Notes under the pieces: generated by a model
Databases searched by the model: none
What the model saw: only the letters and a program-made list of their open reading frames with translations
What the model was told of the DNA's origin: nothing
Made by a program: the position numbers and the translations under genes
Shown here: piece by piece, positions 45,685-53,376 of the stretch
Numbering within the stretch: the first letter of the stretch is position 1
How the letters are laid out: each line of letters starts with the position of its first letter
Assembly: GCF_004684345.1 (NCBI RefSeq)
Contig: NZ_CP038469.1
Coordinates: 2,170,001-2,234,000 of the forward strand
DNA from: Citrobacter tructae
Lineage (GTDB): Bacteria > Pseudomonadota > Gammaproteobacteria > Enterobacterales > Enterobacteriaceae
DNA: 64,000 nt
Direction: 5' to 3'

Positions 45685-46639
45685 ATCCTTTCCAGTCGAA
45701 CGTGACGGGTTTTCCATCGCGCGTAAAGTGAATGCCTTCCACATCCGCGCTCATCTGTCCGATGCAGGTAAACGGTGTGCCGAGATGTCCCAGCGCCACG
45801 TCCAGTGCACCACGGTTAATTTCCGGTACGGTAAAGCATAACTCATAATCTTCACCGCCCGAGAGCGCCCAGCGAAGCGCCTGTTCCGGCTCAACGTGTT
45901 GGGCAAATACCGTGGAGTAAGGCAGCGCGTCGACGTTAACCCGCGCGCCGCAGCCGCTGGCATTAACGATATGCCCCAGATCGGAAATCAGGCCGTCAGA
46001 AATGTCGATAGCCGCACTGGCCAGATCGCGTAGTGCTTGTCCCTGCAAGATACGCGGCGTTGGTCGCAGGTGACGCTGAAGCAAATAGTCAGCGTCTTTT
46101 GTATTGGCAACCTGCAATCGGTTTTGCAGAATAGCTAAACCGGCTGCGCTGTCGCCCGGCGTGCCGGTGACGTAAATCCAGTCACCCGGCTTCGCGCCCG
46201 AGCGTTTTAAGGCTCGTCCAAGCGGAACATAGCCATGGATACCCAGCGTCATCGACAGCGGCCCACGCGTGGTATCACCGCCAATCAGCTGCATGCCATA
46301 GTAATTAAGAAGTTCAAACAGGCCATCGCTGAAGGCTTCAAGCCAGGGTTCATCGACGTCAGGTAACGTAAGTGCCAGCGTCAGCCATGCAGGGTCAGCA
46401 CCCATCGCCGCCAAATCGCTTAGATTAACCGCCAGCGCTTTCCAGGCCAGGTCTGTTGGATCAATATCAGGAAGGAAGTGATTACCCGCCACCAGCGTAT
46501 CGGTACTGATCGCCAGCGTTTGTTTTTCAGGGATGTTCAGGAGTGCGCAATCGTCACCAATGCCGGTTTCGACGTCAAGACGAGAGCTTCTAACACGGTC
46601 AAAATAACGGGCAATCAGGGAGAATTCGCCGCATGCCAT
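45662..46639 (-). CDS. thiL: Thiamine-monophosphate kinase
   Basis: A 325-residue kinase of the PurM/ThiL/SelD superfamily. It phosphorylates thiamine monophosphate to the active diphosphate. Motifs: DCALLNIPEKQTLAISTD, the GADPAWLTL loop, and the IDISDGLISDLGH motif. It follows nusB after 77 bp that hold a terminator-like hairpin, so its expression may be reduced relative to nusB. Confidence 0.97.
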   Translation of the reverse strand: MACGEFSLIARYFDRVRSSRLDVETGIGDDCALLNIPEKQTLAISTDTLVAGNHFLPDIDPTDLAWKALAVNLSDLAAMGADPAWLTLALTLPDVDEPWLEAFSDGLFELLNYYGMQLIGGDTTRGPLSMTLGIHGYVPLGRALKRSGAKPGDWIYVTGTPGDSAAGLAILQNRLQVANTKDADYLLQRHLRPTPRILQGQALRDLASAAIDISDGLISDLGHIVNASGCGARVNVDALPYSTVFAQHVEPEQALRWALSGGEDYELCFTVPEINRGALDVALGHLGTPFTCIGQMSADVEGIHFTRDGKPVTFDWKGYDHFAAP

Positions 46640-46654
46640 ACGTTATGCCTCAGC

Positions 46655-46710
46655 AGGAAAAAAGAAAAGGCCGGCGACAGCGGAAATATAATTCCGCCAT
46701 CCTGCCGGCC
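46655..46710 (-). terminator. Terminator/attenuator-like hairpin between nusB and thiL
   Basis: GGCCGGC (46669-46675) pairs with GCCGGCC (46704-46710), with an inner stem GCGGAA/TTCCGC. On the minus strand it is followed by TTTTCTTTTTT. It starts 6 bp after the nusB stop and ends before the thiL ribosome site, the form of a partial terminator inside an operon. Confidence 0.7.
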
Positions 46711-46716
46711 TGGAGA

Positions 46717-47136
46717 TCACTTTTTGTTGGGGCGAATCGCAGGTGCTGCTTTATCCAGTACGCCGTTGACGAACTTATGGCTATCTTCGGCGCCGAAGGT
46801 TTTCGCCAGTTCAATCGCTTCGTTGATGGCCACTTTATACGGCACATCACTACGTTTAGACAGTTCAAACAGTGCAATACGCAGTACGGCTTTTTCTACC
46901 TGACCCAGCTCTTCAAGCAGACGAGACAGGTAAGGCTTCATCAGTCCATCCAGGTACGCGCTGTTAGTCGCCACCCCGGACAGCAGTTCACGGAAATACA
47001 GAACGTCGACATCTTTTACGTCCTGTTCCGCCAGGAACTGGTATTCAACATCAGAGATGTCGTTCTGGGACAACTGCCAGGAGTAGAGCGCCTGGACGGC
47101 ACACTCACGGGCGCGGCGACGAGCAGCAGGTTTCAC
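46717..47136 (-). CDS. nusB: Transcription antitermination factor NusB
   Basis: A 139-residue all-helical protein. With NusE (S10) it binds boxA RNA in rRNA leaders and phage nut sites. The N-terminal Arg-rich segment KPAARRRARECAVQALYSWQ and the C-terminal INEAIELAKTFGAEDSHKFV are typical. The start is GTG at 47136. It is 19 bp after ribE. Confidence 0.97.
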   Translation of the reverse strand: MKPAARRRARECAVQALYSWQLSQNDISDVEYQFLAEQDVKDVDVLYFRELLSGVATNSAYLDGLMKPYLSRLLEELGQVEKAVLRIALFELSKRSDVPYKVAINEAIELAKTFGAEDSHKFVNGVLDKAAPAIRPNKK

Positions 47137-47155
47137 GGATTTCCCCTTACAAAAA

Positions 47156-47626
47156 TCAGGCCTTAATGGCTTTCAATACATTAATCATTTCAAGCGCGGT
47201 CAGAGCAGCTTCTGCGCCTTTGTTACCGGCTTTCGTGCCAGCACGTTCGATGGCTTGTTCAATACTTTCGGTGGTCAGAACACCGAAGGCTACCGGAATG
47301 CCGCTGTCCTGAGCGACATGCGCCAGGCCATTGCTAGCACCGCCAGCCACATATTCGAAGTGTGCGGTACCGCCACGGATCACCGTGCCTAACGCAATCA
47401 CCGCGTCATATTTACCGGTTTTTGCCAGTGCGCCAGCCGCCAACGGCAACTCGTACGCGCCTGGAACCCAAACGACGGTAATGTTTTCATCTTTAACCTG
47501 ACCAATACGCTTCAGGGCGTCGATCGCACCTTCCAGCAGGCTATCATTGATAAAGTTGTTGAAACGCGCAATGGTGATGGCGACGCGAGCGTCCGGAGTA
47601 GCAACGTTAGCTTCAATAATGTTCAT
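47156..47626 (-). CDS. ribE: 6,7-dimethyl-8-ribityllumazine synthase (lumazine synthase)
   Basis: A 156-residue enzyme that condenses the ribityl pyrimidine with 3,4-dihydroxy-2-butanone 4-phosphate, and forms 60-mer capsids. Active-site segments: ARFNNFINDSLLEGA, VWVPGAYELP, GTVIRGGTAHFEYVA with the catalytic His, and FGVLTT. Also named ribH. No FMN riboswitch is seen in the 86-bp gap after ribD. Confidence 0.98.
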   Translation of the reverse strand: MNIIEANVATPDARVAITIARFNNFINDSLLEGAIDALKRIGQVKDENITVVWVPGAYELPLAAGALAKTGKYDAVIALGTVIRGGTAHFEYVAGGASNGLAHVAQDSGIPVAFGVLTTESIEQAIERAGTKAGNKGAEAALTALEMINVLKAIKA

Positions 47627-47712
47627 ATTCTTCCTTCGGATTCACTAGACCCCGCAGGGGGGCGGATTTTATCATAATAATCTGTGCGCTGCTTCCCTTT
47701 CGAACCGGGAGA

Positions 47713-48816
47713 TCATGCGCTCACTAAATGCAGGCAAACGTCCGGACCTACATGGCGTATCTCGTTGAATTTGAAATGGGGGGCATCGGCCAGTTTCTCA
47801 AGGCCCGGCAGCACACATAATCCTCGCGCGTCACTTCCTAACAGTTTAGGCGCAACATAAACGATTAGCTCATCTACCAACCCAGCCTGTAATAACGCGC
47901 CAGCAAGTGTTGGGCCAGCTTCAACCCAAATGCTGTTAATTTGCTGCTTGCCCAGCTGCATCATCAACACCACCAGATCCAGATTCCCGTTATGTTCCGG
48001 CACCTTCAGACTGCGAACGCCCTCAGGCCAGTTGCGCGAATCGTCGTTGCTGCGGGCAATCCAGGTTTCTCCCGGCTGTTGCACAATACGATGCTCAGGC
48101 GTGACCAGGTTTTGGCGATCAAGAACAATGCGGATCGGCTGACGCAGGCTTTCCTGCGGATACAACGCCTGGGTTGATTCATCAAGCTCCGACCAACGGA
48201 CGTTAAGCTGAGGGTCGTCCGCCAGTACCGTGGCGCTGCTGGTTAATATGGCATGGCTTTGCGCACGCAGGCGCTGAACGTCGCGACGCGCCTGTGGTGA
48301 CGTTATCCACTGGCTTTCACCGCTGGCCATCGCCGTACGTCCATCAAGCGATGCGCCGAGCTTAAGCTGTAGATACGGAAATCCGGTGCGCATTCGCTTA
48401 AGAAAGCCTTTATTCAGCAGCTCAACTTCGCTCATCATCATGCCGTGGCTGACGTCAATGCCCGCCTGCTGTAAACGGTAAAGTCCGCGCCCAGCGACCT
48501 GCGGATTAGGATCCTGCATCGCGGCAACAACACGCGTCACGCCTGCGGCAATCAACGCATCGCAGCATGGCGGCGTACGCCCGTGATGACTGCACGGCTC
48601 AAGAGTCACGTAGGCGGTGGCGCCTTGCGCTTTATCACCGGCCATACGCAGCGCATGGACCTCGGCATGCGGTTCTCCCGCACGGTGATGATACCCTTCA
48701 CCGACGATTTCCCCGTCTTTAACAATTACACAGCCCACATTGGGGTTGGGGTGAGTAGTAAAACGTCCGCGCGCAGCAAGTTTCAGCGCGCGCGCCATGT
48801 ATAACTCATCCTGCAT
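47713..48816 (-). CDS. ribD: Bifunctional riboflavin deaminase/reductase RibD
   Basis: A 367-residue fusion. Residues 1-145 are the pyrimidine deaminase with zinc motif HAEVHAL and PCSHHGRTPPC; the rest is the NADPH-dependent reductase (KLGASLDGRTAMASGESQW, AGPTLAGALLQAGLVDEL). It carries out the second and third steps after GTP cyclohydrolase II. It begins 3 bp after the nrdR stop. Confidence 0.98.
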   Translation of the reverse strand: MQDELYMARALKLAARGRFTTHPNPNVGCVIVKDGEIVGEGYHHRAGEPHAEVHALRMAGDKAQGATAYVTLEPCSHHGRTPPCCDALIAAGVTRVVAAMQDPNPQVAGRGLYRLQQAGIDVSHGMMMSEVELLNKGFLKRMRTGFPYLQLKLGASLDGRTAMASGESQWITSPQARRDVQRLRAQSHAILTSSATVLADDPQLNVRWSELDESTQALYPQESLRQPIRIVLDRQNLVTPEHRIVQQPGETWIARSNDDSRNWPEGVRSLKVPEHNGNLDLVVLMMQLGKQQINSIWVEAGPTLAGALLQAGLVDELIVYVAPKLLGSDARGLCVLPGLEKLADAPHFKFNEIRHVGPDVCLHLVSA

Positions 48817-48819
48817 GGC

Positions 48820-49269
48820 TTAATCCTGTAGGCGAGCGATCTCTTCGCCAAATTCTTTGATATCTTCAAAGCTCCGGTAAACCGAAGCAAAACGGATGTA
48901 GGCGACTTTATCGAGCTTTTTCAGTTGCTCCATCACCAGATTACCGATCATTTTACTCGGAACTTCGCGCTCGCCTGTCCCGCGCAGCTGGGATTTTATA
49001 TGGTTTAACGCCATTTCGACGTCATCTGCGCTGACTGGGCGTTTCTCAAGTGCTCTGAGCATGCCGCTGCGCAGCTTCTCTTCATTAAAGGGTTCACGCA
49101 CGTCGTTACTTTTCACAACGCGCGGCATAACCAGTTCAGCCACTTCAAAAGTGGTAAAACGTTCGTTACAGACCAGACACTGCCGGCGGCGGCGTACTGA
49201 AGAGCCCTCGCCTACAAGACGAGAGTCAATTACCTTAGTGTCTACGGCGAAACAGAATGGGCAATGCAT
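48820..49269 (-). CDS. nrdR: Ribonucleotide reductase regulator NrdR
   Basis: A 149-residue repressor. The zinc ribbon has two CxxC pairs, CPFC at residues 3-6 and CLVC at 31-34. An ATP-cone domain (about 49-139, PRVVKSNDVREPFNEEKLRSGML) senses ATP/dATP. It represses nrd operons at NrdR boxes when dATP is high. First gene of the rib-nusB-thiL-pgpA series and divergent from yajI. Confidence 0.98.
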   Translation of the reverse strand: MHCPFCFAVDTKVIDSRLVGEGSSVRRRRQCLVCNERFTTFEVAELVMPRVVKSNDVREPFNEEKLRSGMLRALEKRPVSADDVEMALNHIKSQLRGTGEREVPSKMIGNLVMEQLKKLDKVAYIRFASVYRSFEDIKEFGEEIARLQD

Positions 49270-49421
49270 ACGGCGTCCTGATCAGGTGGTTAATTGAAAT
49301 CTATTTTACCCTGAACTGGCGTGACAACAAAGGCGGAGCGCTTTTGAGACAAAGGATCGATGCCTTCGTGCTCTGTGCACACTACCATTATGCTATCGCG
49401 ACAATGAAGGAAGTAATCACA

Positions 49422-49961
49422 ATGACAAGACGTTACCTAAGAATTCTCCTGGTGGGAAGCCTCTTTAGCCTTAGCGCCTGCGCACAGCAAGCCGAAGTAC
49501 GTCAAATGCATCAAAGCGTTAACACGCTGAGCAAAGAGATGACGCAGCTCAATCAGGAAACGGTAAAAATAACGCAACAAAATATGTTGAATGCGAAATC
49601 CACCCGTGGCGTCTATTTATTACCCGGCTCAAAAACCCCGGCCCGGCTGAACAGCCAGATTGGTACGCTACGCATGTCGCTGGTGAATATTGCACCAAAT
49701 GCAGACGGCACGCGCCTGACGCTGCGTATTCAGGGGGAATCCGACACGCCGCTACCGGCGTTTAGCGCCACCATAGAGTATGGACAAATTCAGGGCACCA
49801 CAGACAACTATCAGGAAGTGGGGGTTAAGAATGAATTGATCACCGCCCCGGCAAGTCTTCTTGCCCCCAGCGACATAGACATTCCGCTGCAACTTAATGG
49901 TTTTTCGCCTGACCAACTCGGTTTTGTGCGCATCCATGACATCCAGCCTGTGACCCAATAA
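49422..49961 (+). CDS. yajI: YajI family lipoprotein (DUF3251)
   Basis: A 179-residue lipoprotein. Its signal peptide RRYLRILLVGSLFSLSAC puts the lipidated Cys near residue 19. A short helical region (VRQMHQSVNTLSKEMTQLNQ) looks like a coiled coil, followed by a beta-rich DUF3251 domain. The function is unknown. The start at 49422 is chosen for the signal peptide and GAAGGAAG upstream; the frame is open to 49257, but that part is not family-like. Confidence 0.9.
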   Translation: MTRRYLRILLVGSLFSLSACAQQAEVRQMHQSVNTLSKEMTQLNQETVKITQQNMLNAKSTRGVYLLPGSKTPARLNSQIGTLRMSLVNIAPNADGTRLTLRIQGESDTPLPAFSATIEYGQIQGTTDNYQEVGVKNELITAPASLLAPSDIDIPLQLNGFSPDQLGFVRIHDIQPVTQ

Positions 49962-50105
49962 ACTTTTTTGCGGAACGTTTTGTGCGTTCCGCAACACCAC
50001 CTCCCGTCATTTTGTTACTCCGCTGACATCACCGAGATTTTTAGTAAAACTTGGCAACATTCACCGGAGTCAGTACAATTCGCCGCCTAAAGTACGCAAA
50101 CGTGA

Positions 50106-50121
50106 ACGCAATCGATTACGT
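50106..50121 (+). promoter_or_regulatory. LacI-family-type operator upstream of tsx (PurR/CytR-like)
   Basis: ACGCAATCGATTACGT is a near-palindrome matching 13 of 16 positions of the PurR consensus ACGCAAACGTTTGCGT, with the central CG typical of LacI-family sites. Another half, ACGCAAACG, begins at 50094. It is 138 bp before tsx. CytR and others control E. coli tsx; which regulator acts here cannot be told. Confidence 0.5.
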
Positions 50122-50259
50122 AAATGATAGAACTGTGAAACAAGACATATTTTTGTGAACAATGATTTTTATAATAGGCTCCGAAGAAATACGAAATATT
50201 TAGAAACGCAATTTGCGCCTTTTTCACTCCCGAAAGGGATTTCAAACAGTGGCATACAT

Positions 50260-51123
50260 ATGAAAAAAACATTACTTGCAGCCGGTGCAGTGCTGGCGCT
50301 CTCCTCGTCTTTTACTGCCAACGCAGCAGAAAATGACAAACCGCAATATCTGTCCGACTGGTGGCACCAGAGCGTCAACGTGGTGGGTAGCTACCACACC
50401 CGTTTCTCCCCGAAACTGAACAACGACGTGTATCTGGAATACGAAGCGTTTGCCAAAAAAGACTGGTTTGACTTCTATGGCTACATCGATATTCCGAAAA
50501 CCTTCGACTGGGGTAACGGCAACGATAAAGGTATCTGGTCTGATGGTTCCCCGTTGTTTATGGAAATCGAACCGCGTTTCTCCATCGACAAACTGACCGG
50601 CGCTGACCTGAGCTTTGGTCCGTTCAAAGAATGGTATTTCGCCAACAACTACATCTACGATATGGGTGATAACAAAGCCAGCCGCCAGAGCACCTGGTAT
50701 ATGGGTCTGGGTACCGATATCGATACCGGTCTGCCGATGGGTCTGTCCCTGAACGTGTATGCTAAATACCAATGGCAGAACTATGGCGCATCCAACGAAA
50801 ACGAGTGGGATGGCTACCGTTTCAAAGTGAAATACTTTGTGCCGATCACCCAGGTTTGGGGCGGCCAGCTGACCTACATCGGCTTCACCAACTTCGATTG
50901 GGGCTCAGATTTGGGTGATGATCCGAACCGCACCAGCAACTCTATCGCTTCCAGTCACGTTCTCGCGCTGAACTACGATCACTGGCACTACTCCGTAGTC
51001 GCGCGTTACTTCCATAACGGCGGCCAATGGAAAGGTGGAGATACTCTGAACTGGGGCGAAGGCGACTTCAGCGCAAAATCTACCGGTTGGGGTGGTTACC
51101 TGGTCGTAGGTTACAACTTCTAA
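50260..51123 (+). CDS. tsx: Nucleoside-specific outer-membrane channel Tsx
   Basis: A 287-residue outer-membrane beta-barrel for nucleosides; also a phage T6/colicin K receptor in E. coli. The signal peptide MKKTLLAAGAVLALSSSFTANA is followed by the mature AENDKPQYLSDWW. The barrel strands alternate, and the C-terminus ends in Phe (GYLVVGYNF), as outer-membrane proteins do. The longer reading from 50155 is ignored. No good ribosome site stands before the ATG. Confidence 0.96.
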   Translation: MKKTLLAAGAVLALSSSFTANAAENDKPQYLSDWWHQSVNVVGSYHTRFSPKLNNDVYLEYEAFAKKDWFDFYGYIDIPKTFDWGNGNDKGIWSDGSPLFMEIEPRFSIDKLTGADLSFGPFKEWYFANNYIYDMGDNKASRQSTWYMGLGTDIDTGLPMGLSLNVYAKYQWQNYGASNENEWDGYRFKVKYFVPITQVWGGQLTYIGFTNFDWGSDLGDDPNRTSNSIASSHVLALNYDHWHYSVVARYFHNGGQWKGGDTLNWGEGDFSAKSTGWGGYLVVGYNF

Positions 51124-51144
51124 TCCAGGCGATTTATCGCAGAC

Positions 51145-51170
51145 AAGCCAGCTTAACCGCTGGCTTTTTT
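51145..51170 (+). terminator. tsx terminator
   Basis: AAGCCAGC, loop TTAACC, GCTGGCTT, then a T-run. It ends right at the 3' end of the convergent WYL regulator gene, so its stem may serve both. Confidence 0.9.
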
Positions 51171-51861
51171 ATGGTTGGTCTTCACAGCGGACTTTACGTA
51201 AAAAGTCACTTAGCGAGCGATCGGCGCGTTCGCGAAATTGCCTGTCGAGTGGGGTGATTTGCAGACAACGATCCACACGAAAACAGCGATAGTCTTCGCG
51301 CCTCTCACACCACGCAACCAGCAGCCAGTGCTCACCCCAGAAAAATAACCCCAGCGGCTGAACGTCGCGGCTGGAGAGATTCCCGGATTCATCGCGATAA
51401 TGCAACGCCAGCGTCTGCTGCGCCGAAACCGCCCGGTGAATGAGATCAAACGCGCTGCGTGAATGTGGCTGGTTGCCAAAATCTGGGGCAAAAATCCGCG
51501 TTTGCTCCGCTCTGCGACGGCTCTCTTCTGGCAAGATCGCCAACACTTTTTCCTGCGCGGATTCCAGCTCGCGGGCGAGAGAATCCCCACCCCAAGTTTT
51601 CAGCAAACGGATAGCGACGATAAGTGCTTCCGACTCACGATGCGTAAGCATTAGGGGTGGTAGATCAAACCCGGCCAACAAGCAGTATCCACTACCCGCC
51701 TCACCTACGACGGGTACGCCGGATAATGATAGATCACAGATATCACGGTAGATCGTACGTGAGGAAACCTCGAGGCGTTCCGCCAGCTGCGCCGCCGTTG
51801 TCAGCCGCCTGCCACGCAGGATCTGCACAATCTGGAACAAGCGGTCGGCGCGTCTGGTCAT
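51169..51861 (-). CDS. YafY-type HTH/WYL-domain transcriptional regulator
   Basis: A 230-residue regulator. An N-terminal HTH_11/DeoR-like winged helix (ADRLFQIVQILRGRRLTTAA, VSSRTIYRDICDLS) is followed by a WYL-type sensor domain around residues 135-215 (LALHYRDESGNLSSRDVQPL, FFWGEHWLLVAWCERREDY). The ligand is unknown. It is 22 bp downstream of the VOC gene, and the two look like one operon, controlled by the palindrome at 52298-52321. E. coli K-12 has yajD in this interval instead. Confidence 0.88.
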   Translation of the reverse strand: MTRRADRLFQIVQILRGRRLTTAAQLAERLEVSSRTIYRDICDLSLSGVPVVGEAGSGYCLLAGFDLPPLMLTHRESEALIVAIRLLKTWGGDSLARELESAQEKVLAILPEESRRRAEQTRIFAPDFGNQPHSRSAFDLIHRAVSAQQTLALHYRDESGNLSSRDVQPLGLFFWGEHWLLVAWCERREDYRCFRVDRCLQITPLDRQFRERADRSLSDFLRKVRCEDQP

Positions 51862-51883
51862 CTTTGCTCTCTCTCAGGAATTA

Positions 51884-52249
51884 TTACGCAGGCTGATGTA
51901 AGCCAACACGATTGCCTTCGCTGTCGGTAAATAACGCAATCGTGCCGATATCCTGCCCCAGTTCAAGTGGCCCAAACACACATTCGCCACCCGCCGTTGT
52001 GACACGATCGAGCGTCGCCGCCAGGTCGTCCGTATGCAGATAAATAATAGCGCCCTGCTGTGAAGGTGTAATACCGTCAAATTTTGCCAGTGCGCCGCCG
52101 GGAGCCGGATCCTGATGCGGGAATACCGCCAGATCGGCACAATCCATCTTCTCCCGGCGCAGCGAAACCTGCATCACCGGCTCATAAAATGCAACGGCAC
52201 GATCCATTTCCACCACCGGAATTTCAAACCAGTTAATGACATTTTTCAT
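51884..52249 (-). CDS. VOC-family (glyoxalase/bleomycin-resistance-like) protein
   Basis: A 121-residue protein of two beta-alpha-beta-beta-beta modules. It starts MKNVINWFEIPVVEMDRAV, the pattern of VOC/PhnB-like proteins; later HTDDLAATLDRVTTAGGECV and FTDSEGNRVGLHQP are typical. Candidate metal ligands include His and Glu residues of the strands, but the usual glyoxalase I set is not clearly complete. Substrate unknown. First gene of a pair with the WYL regulator; GGAGG upstream of the ATG. Confidence 0.85.
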   Translation of the reverse strand: MKNVINWFEIPVVEMDRAVAFYEPVMQVSLRREKMDCADLAVFPHQDPAPGGALAKFDGITPSQQGAIIYLHTDDLAATLDRVTTAGGECVFGPLELGQDIGTIALFTDSEGNRVGLHQPA

Positions 52250-52283
52250 ACATCCTCCAGCCTTAATGAGTAAGTTCAGGAGG

Positions 52284-52321
52284 ACTATAAAACAGGGCTA
52301 CTGACAGCATACTGTCAGTAG
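52284..52321 (-). promoter_or_regulatory. Palindromic operator and -10 of the VOC/WYL operon
   Basis: CTACTGACAG, CATA, CTGTCAGTAG (52298-52321) is a perfect 10-bp inverted repeat with a 4-bp centre. On the minus strand a -10 (TATAGT, 52284-52289) lies 8 bp downstream. A dimeric regulator bound there would cover the -35 region. Autoregulation by the WYL protein is the simplest reading. Confidence 0.7.
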
Positions 52322-52341
52322 TATTGTGACGATATACAGAC

Positions 52342-52371
52342 AAAAAAAATCCCGACCTTGCGATCGGGATT
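52342..52371 (-). terminator. secF terminator
   Basis: AATCCCGA, 8-base loop, TCGGGATT, then eight T's on the minus strand, 24 bp past the secF stop. Confidence 0.92.
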
Positions 52372-52394
52372 CCAGTTCTTTTGCTCTTCGTCGA

Positions 52395-53366
52395 TTAAGG
52401 CAGAATGGACGGTTGATCCGCCCCTTCCTTCTCAACCTTCTGCTGCAGCATGTGTTCGCGCTTCATACCCAGCTTCAGCGCCAGCGCCGATGCCACGTAG
52501 ATAGACGACGCCGTACCGATGGACACACCAATAAGCATGGTCAACGAGAAGCCTTCCAGTACCGGACCACCGAAGAGGTACAGCATCAGAATAACCACTA
52601 ATGTCGTACCAGAGGTAATCAACGTACGGTGCAGCGTCTGGGTCAGCGACACGTTAAAGATTTCGTAAGGTGTACCGCGACGGATTTTGCGGAAGTTCTC
52701 ACGAATACGGTCAGAGACCACGATGCTGTCGTTTAGCGAGTAACCGATTACCGACATCAATGATGCGACGATAGTCAGGTCAATCTCGATATGGAACAAC
52801 GACAGAACGCCAAGCGTGATGATCACGTCGTGCGCCAGCGAGATGACCACACCCGCCGCCAGTCGCCACTCAAAGCGGAAACCGACGTATACGAGAATAG
52901 AGATCAGCGCCACGATCAGCGCCATCGCACCGTTTTGTGCCAGATCGGCACCGACGCTAGGCCCAACGAATTCGATACGCTTCACAGCCGCATGCTGGTT
53001 GGTGGCTTCGTTAATGACGCTTAGCACCTTGCTACCCAGCACCTGCCCACCGTTTTCACCTTCGGTTGGCGGCATACGTACCATAATGTCATGGCTGCTA
53101 CCGAAGTTCTGCAAAAGCGGCTCTACGAAGCCCGCTTTTTCCAGCGCATCGCGCATCACGTCCATTTCCGCCGGTTTTTCCAGCGTGATTTCAATGACCG
53201 TACCACCGGTGAAATCGAGACCCCAGTTAAATCCACGTACGCCCATTACGACAATAGCCGCAATCAGCAGGAAACCAGAGATGCCGAAAGCCCAGTAGTC
53301 CCAGCGCATAAAGTCGATGACTTTACGGCCGTGGTTCAATTGTTCAACAGTATATTCCTGTGCCAC
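52395..53366 (-). CDS. secF: Protein translocase subunit SecF
   Basis: A 323-residue inner-membrane protein with six membrane segments that works with SecD in proton-driven completion of Sec export. Conserved: FNWGLDFTGGTVIEI near the N-terminus, VGPSVGADLAQNGAMAL, SVIGYSLNDSIVVSDRIREN. The start is GTG at 53366 (VAQEYTVEQ), with GAGGAG upstream. An in-frame extension upstream runs into the end of secD. It is 10 bp after secD. Confidence 0.97.
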   Translation of the reverse strand: MAQEYTVEQLNHGRKVIDFMRWDYWAFGISGFLLIAAIVVMGVRGFNWGLDFTGGTVIEITLEKPAEMDVMRDALEKAGFVEPLLQNFGSSHDIMVRMPPTEGENGGQVLGSKVLSVINEATNQHAAVKRIEFVGPSVGADLAQNGAMALIVALISILVYVGFRFEWRLAAGVVISLAHDVIITLGVLSLFHIEIDLTIVASLMSVIGYSLNDSIVVSDRIRENFRKIRRGTPYEIFNVSLTQTLHRTLITSGTTLVVILMLYLFGGPVLEGFSLTMLIGVSIGTASSIYVASALALKLGMKREHMLQQKVEKEGADQPSILP

Positions 53367-53376
53367 TTCGCACTCC

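Noticed and set aside
47627..47712. A possible FMN riboswitch between ribD and ribE.
   Set aside because: The 86-bp gap is too short and shows none of the conserved RFN-element sequences; in enterics that riboswitch is at ribB.
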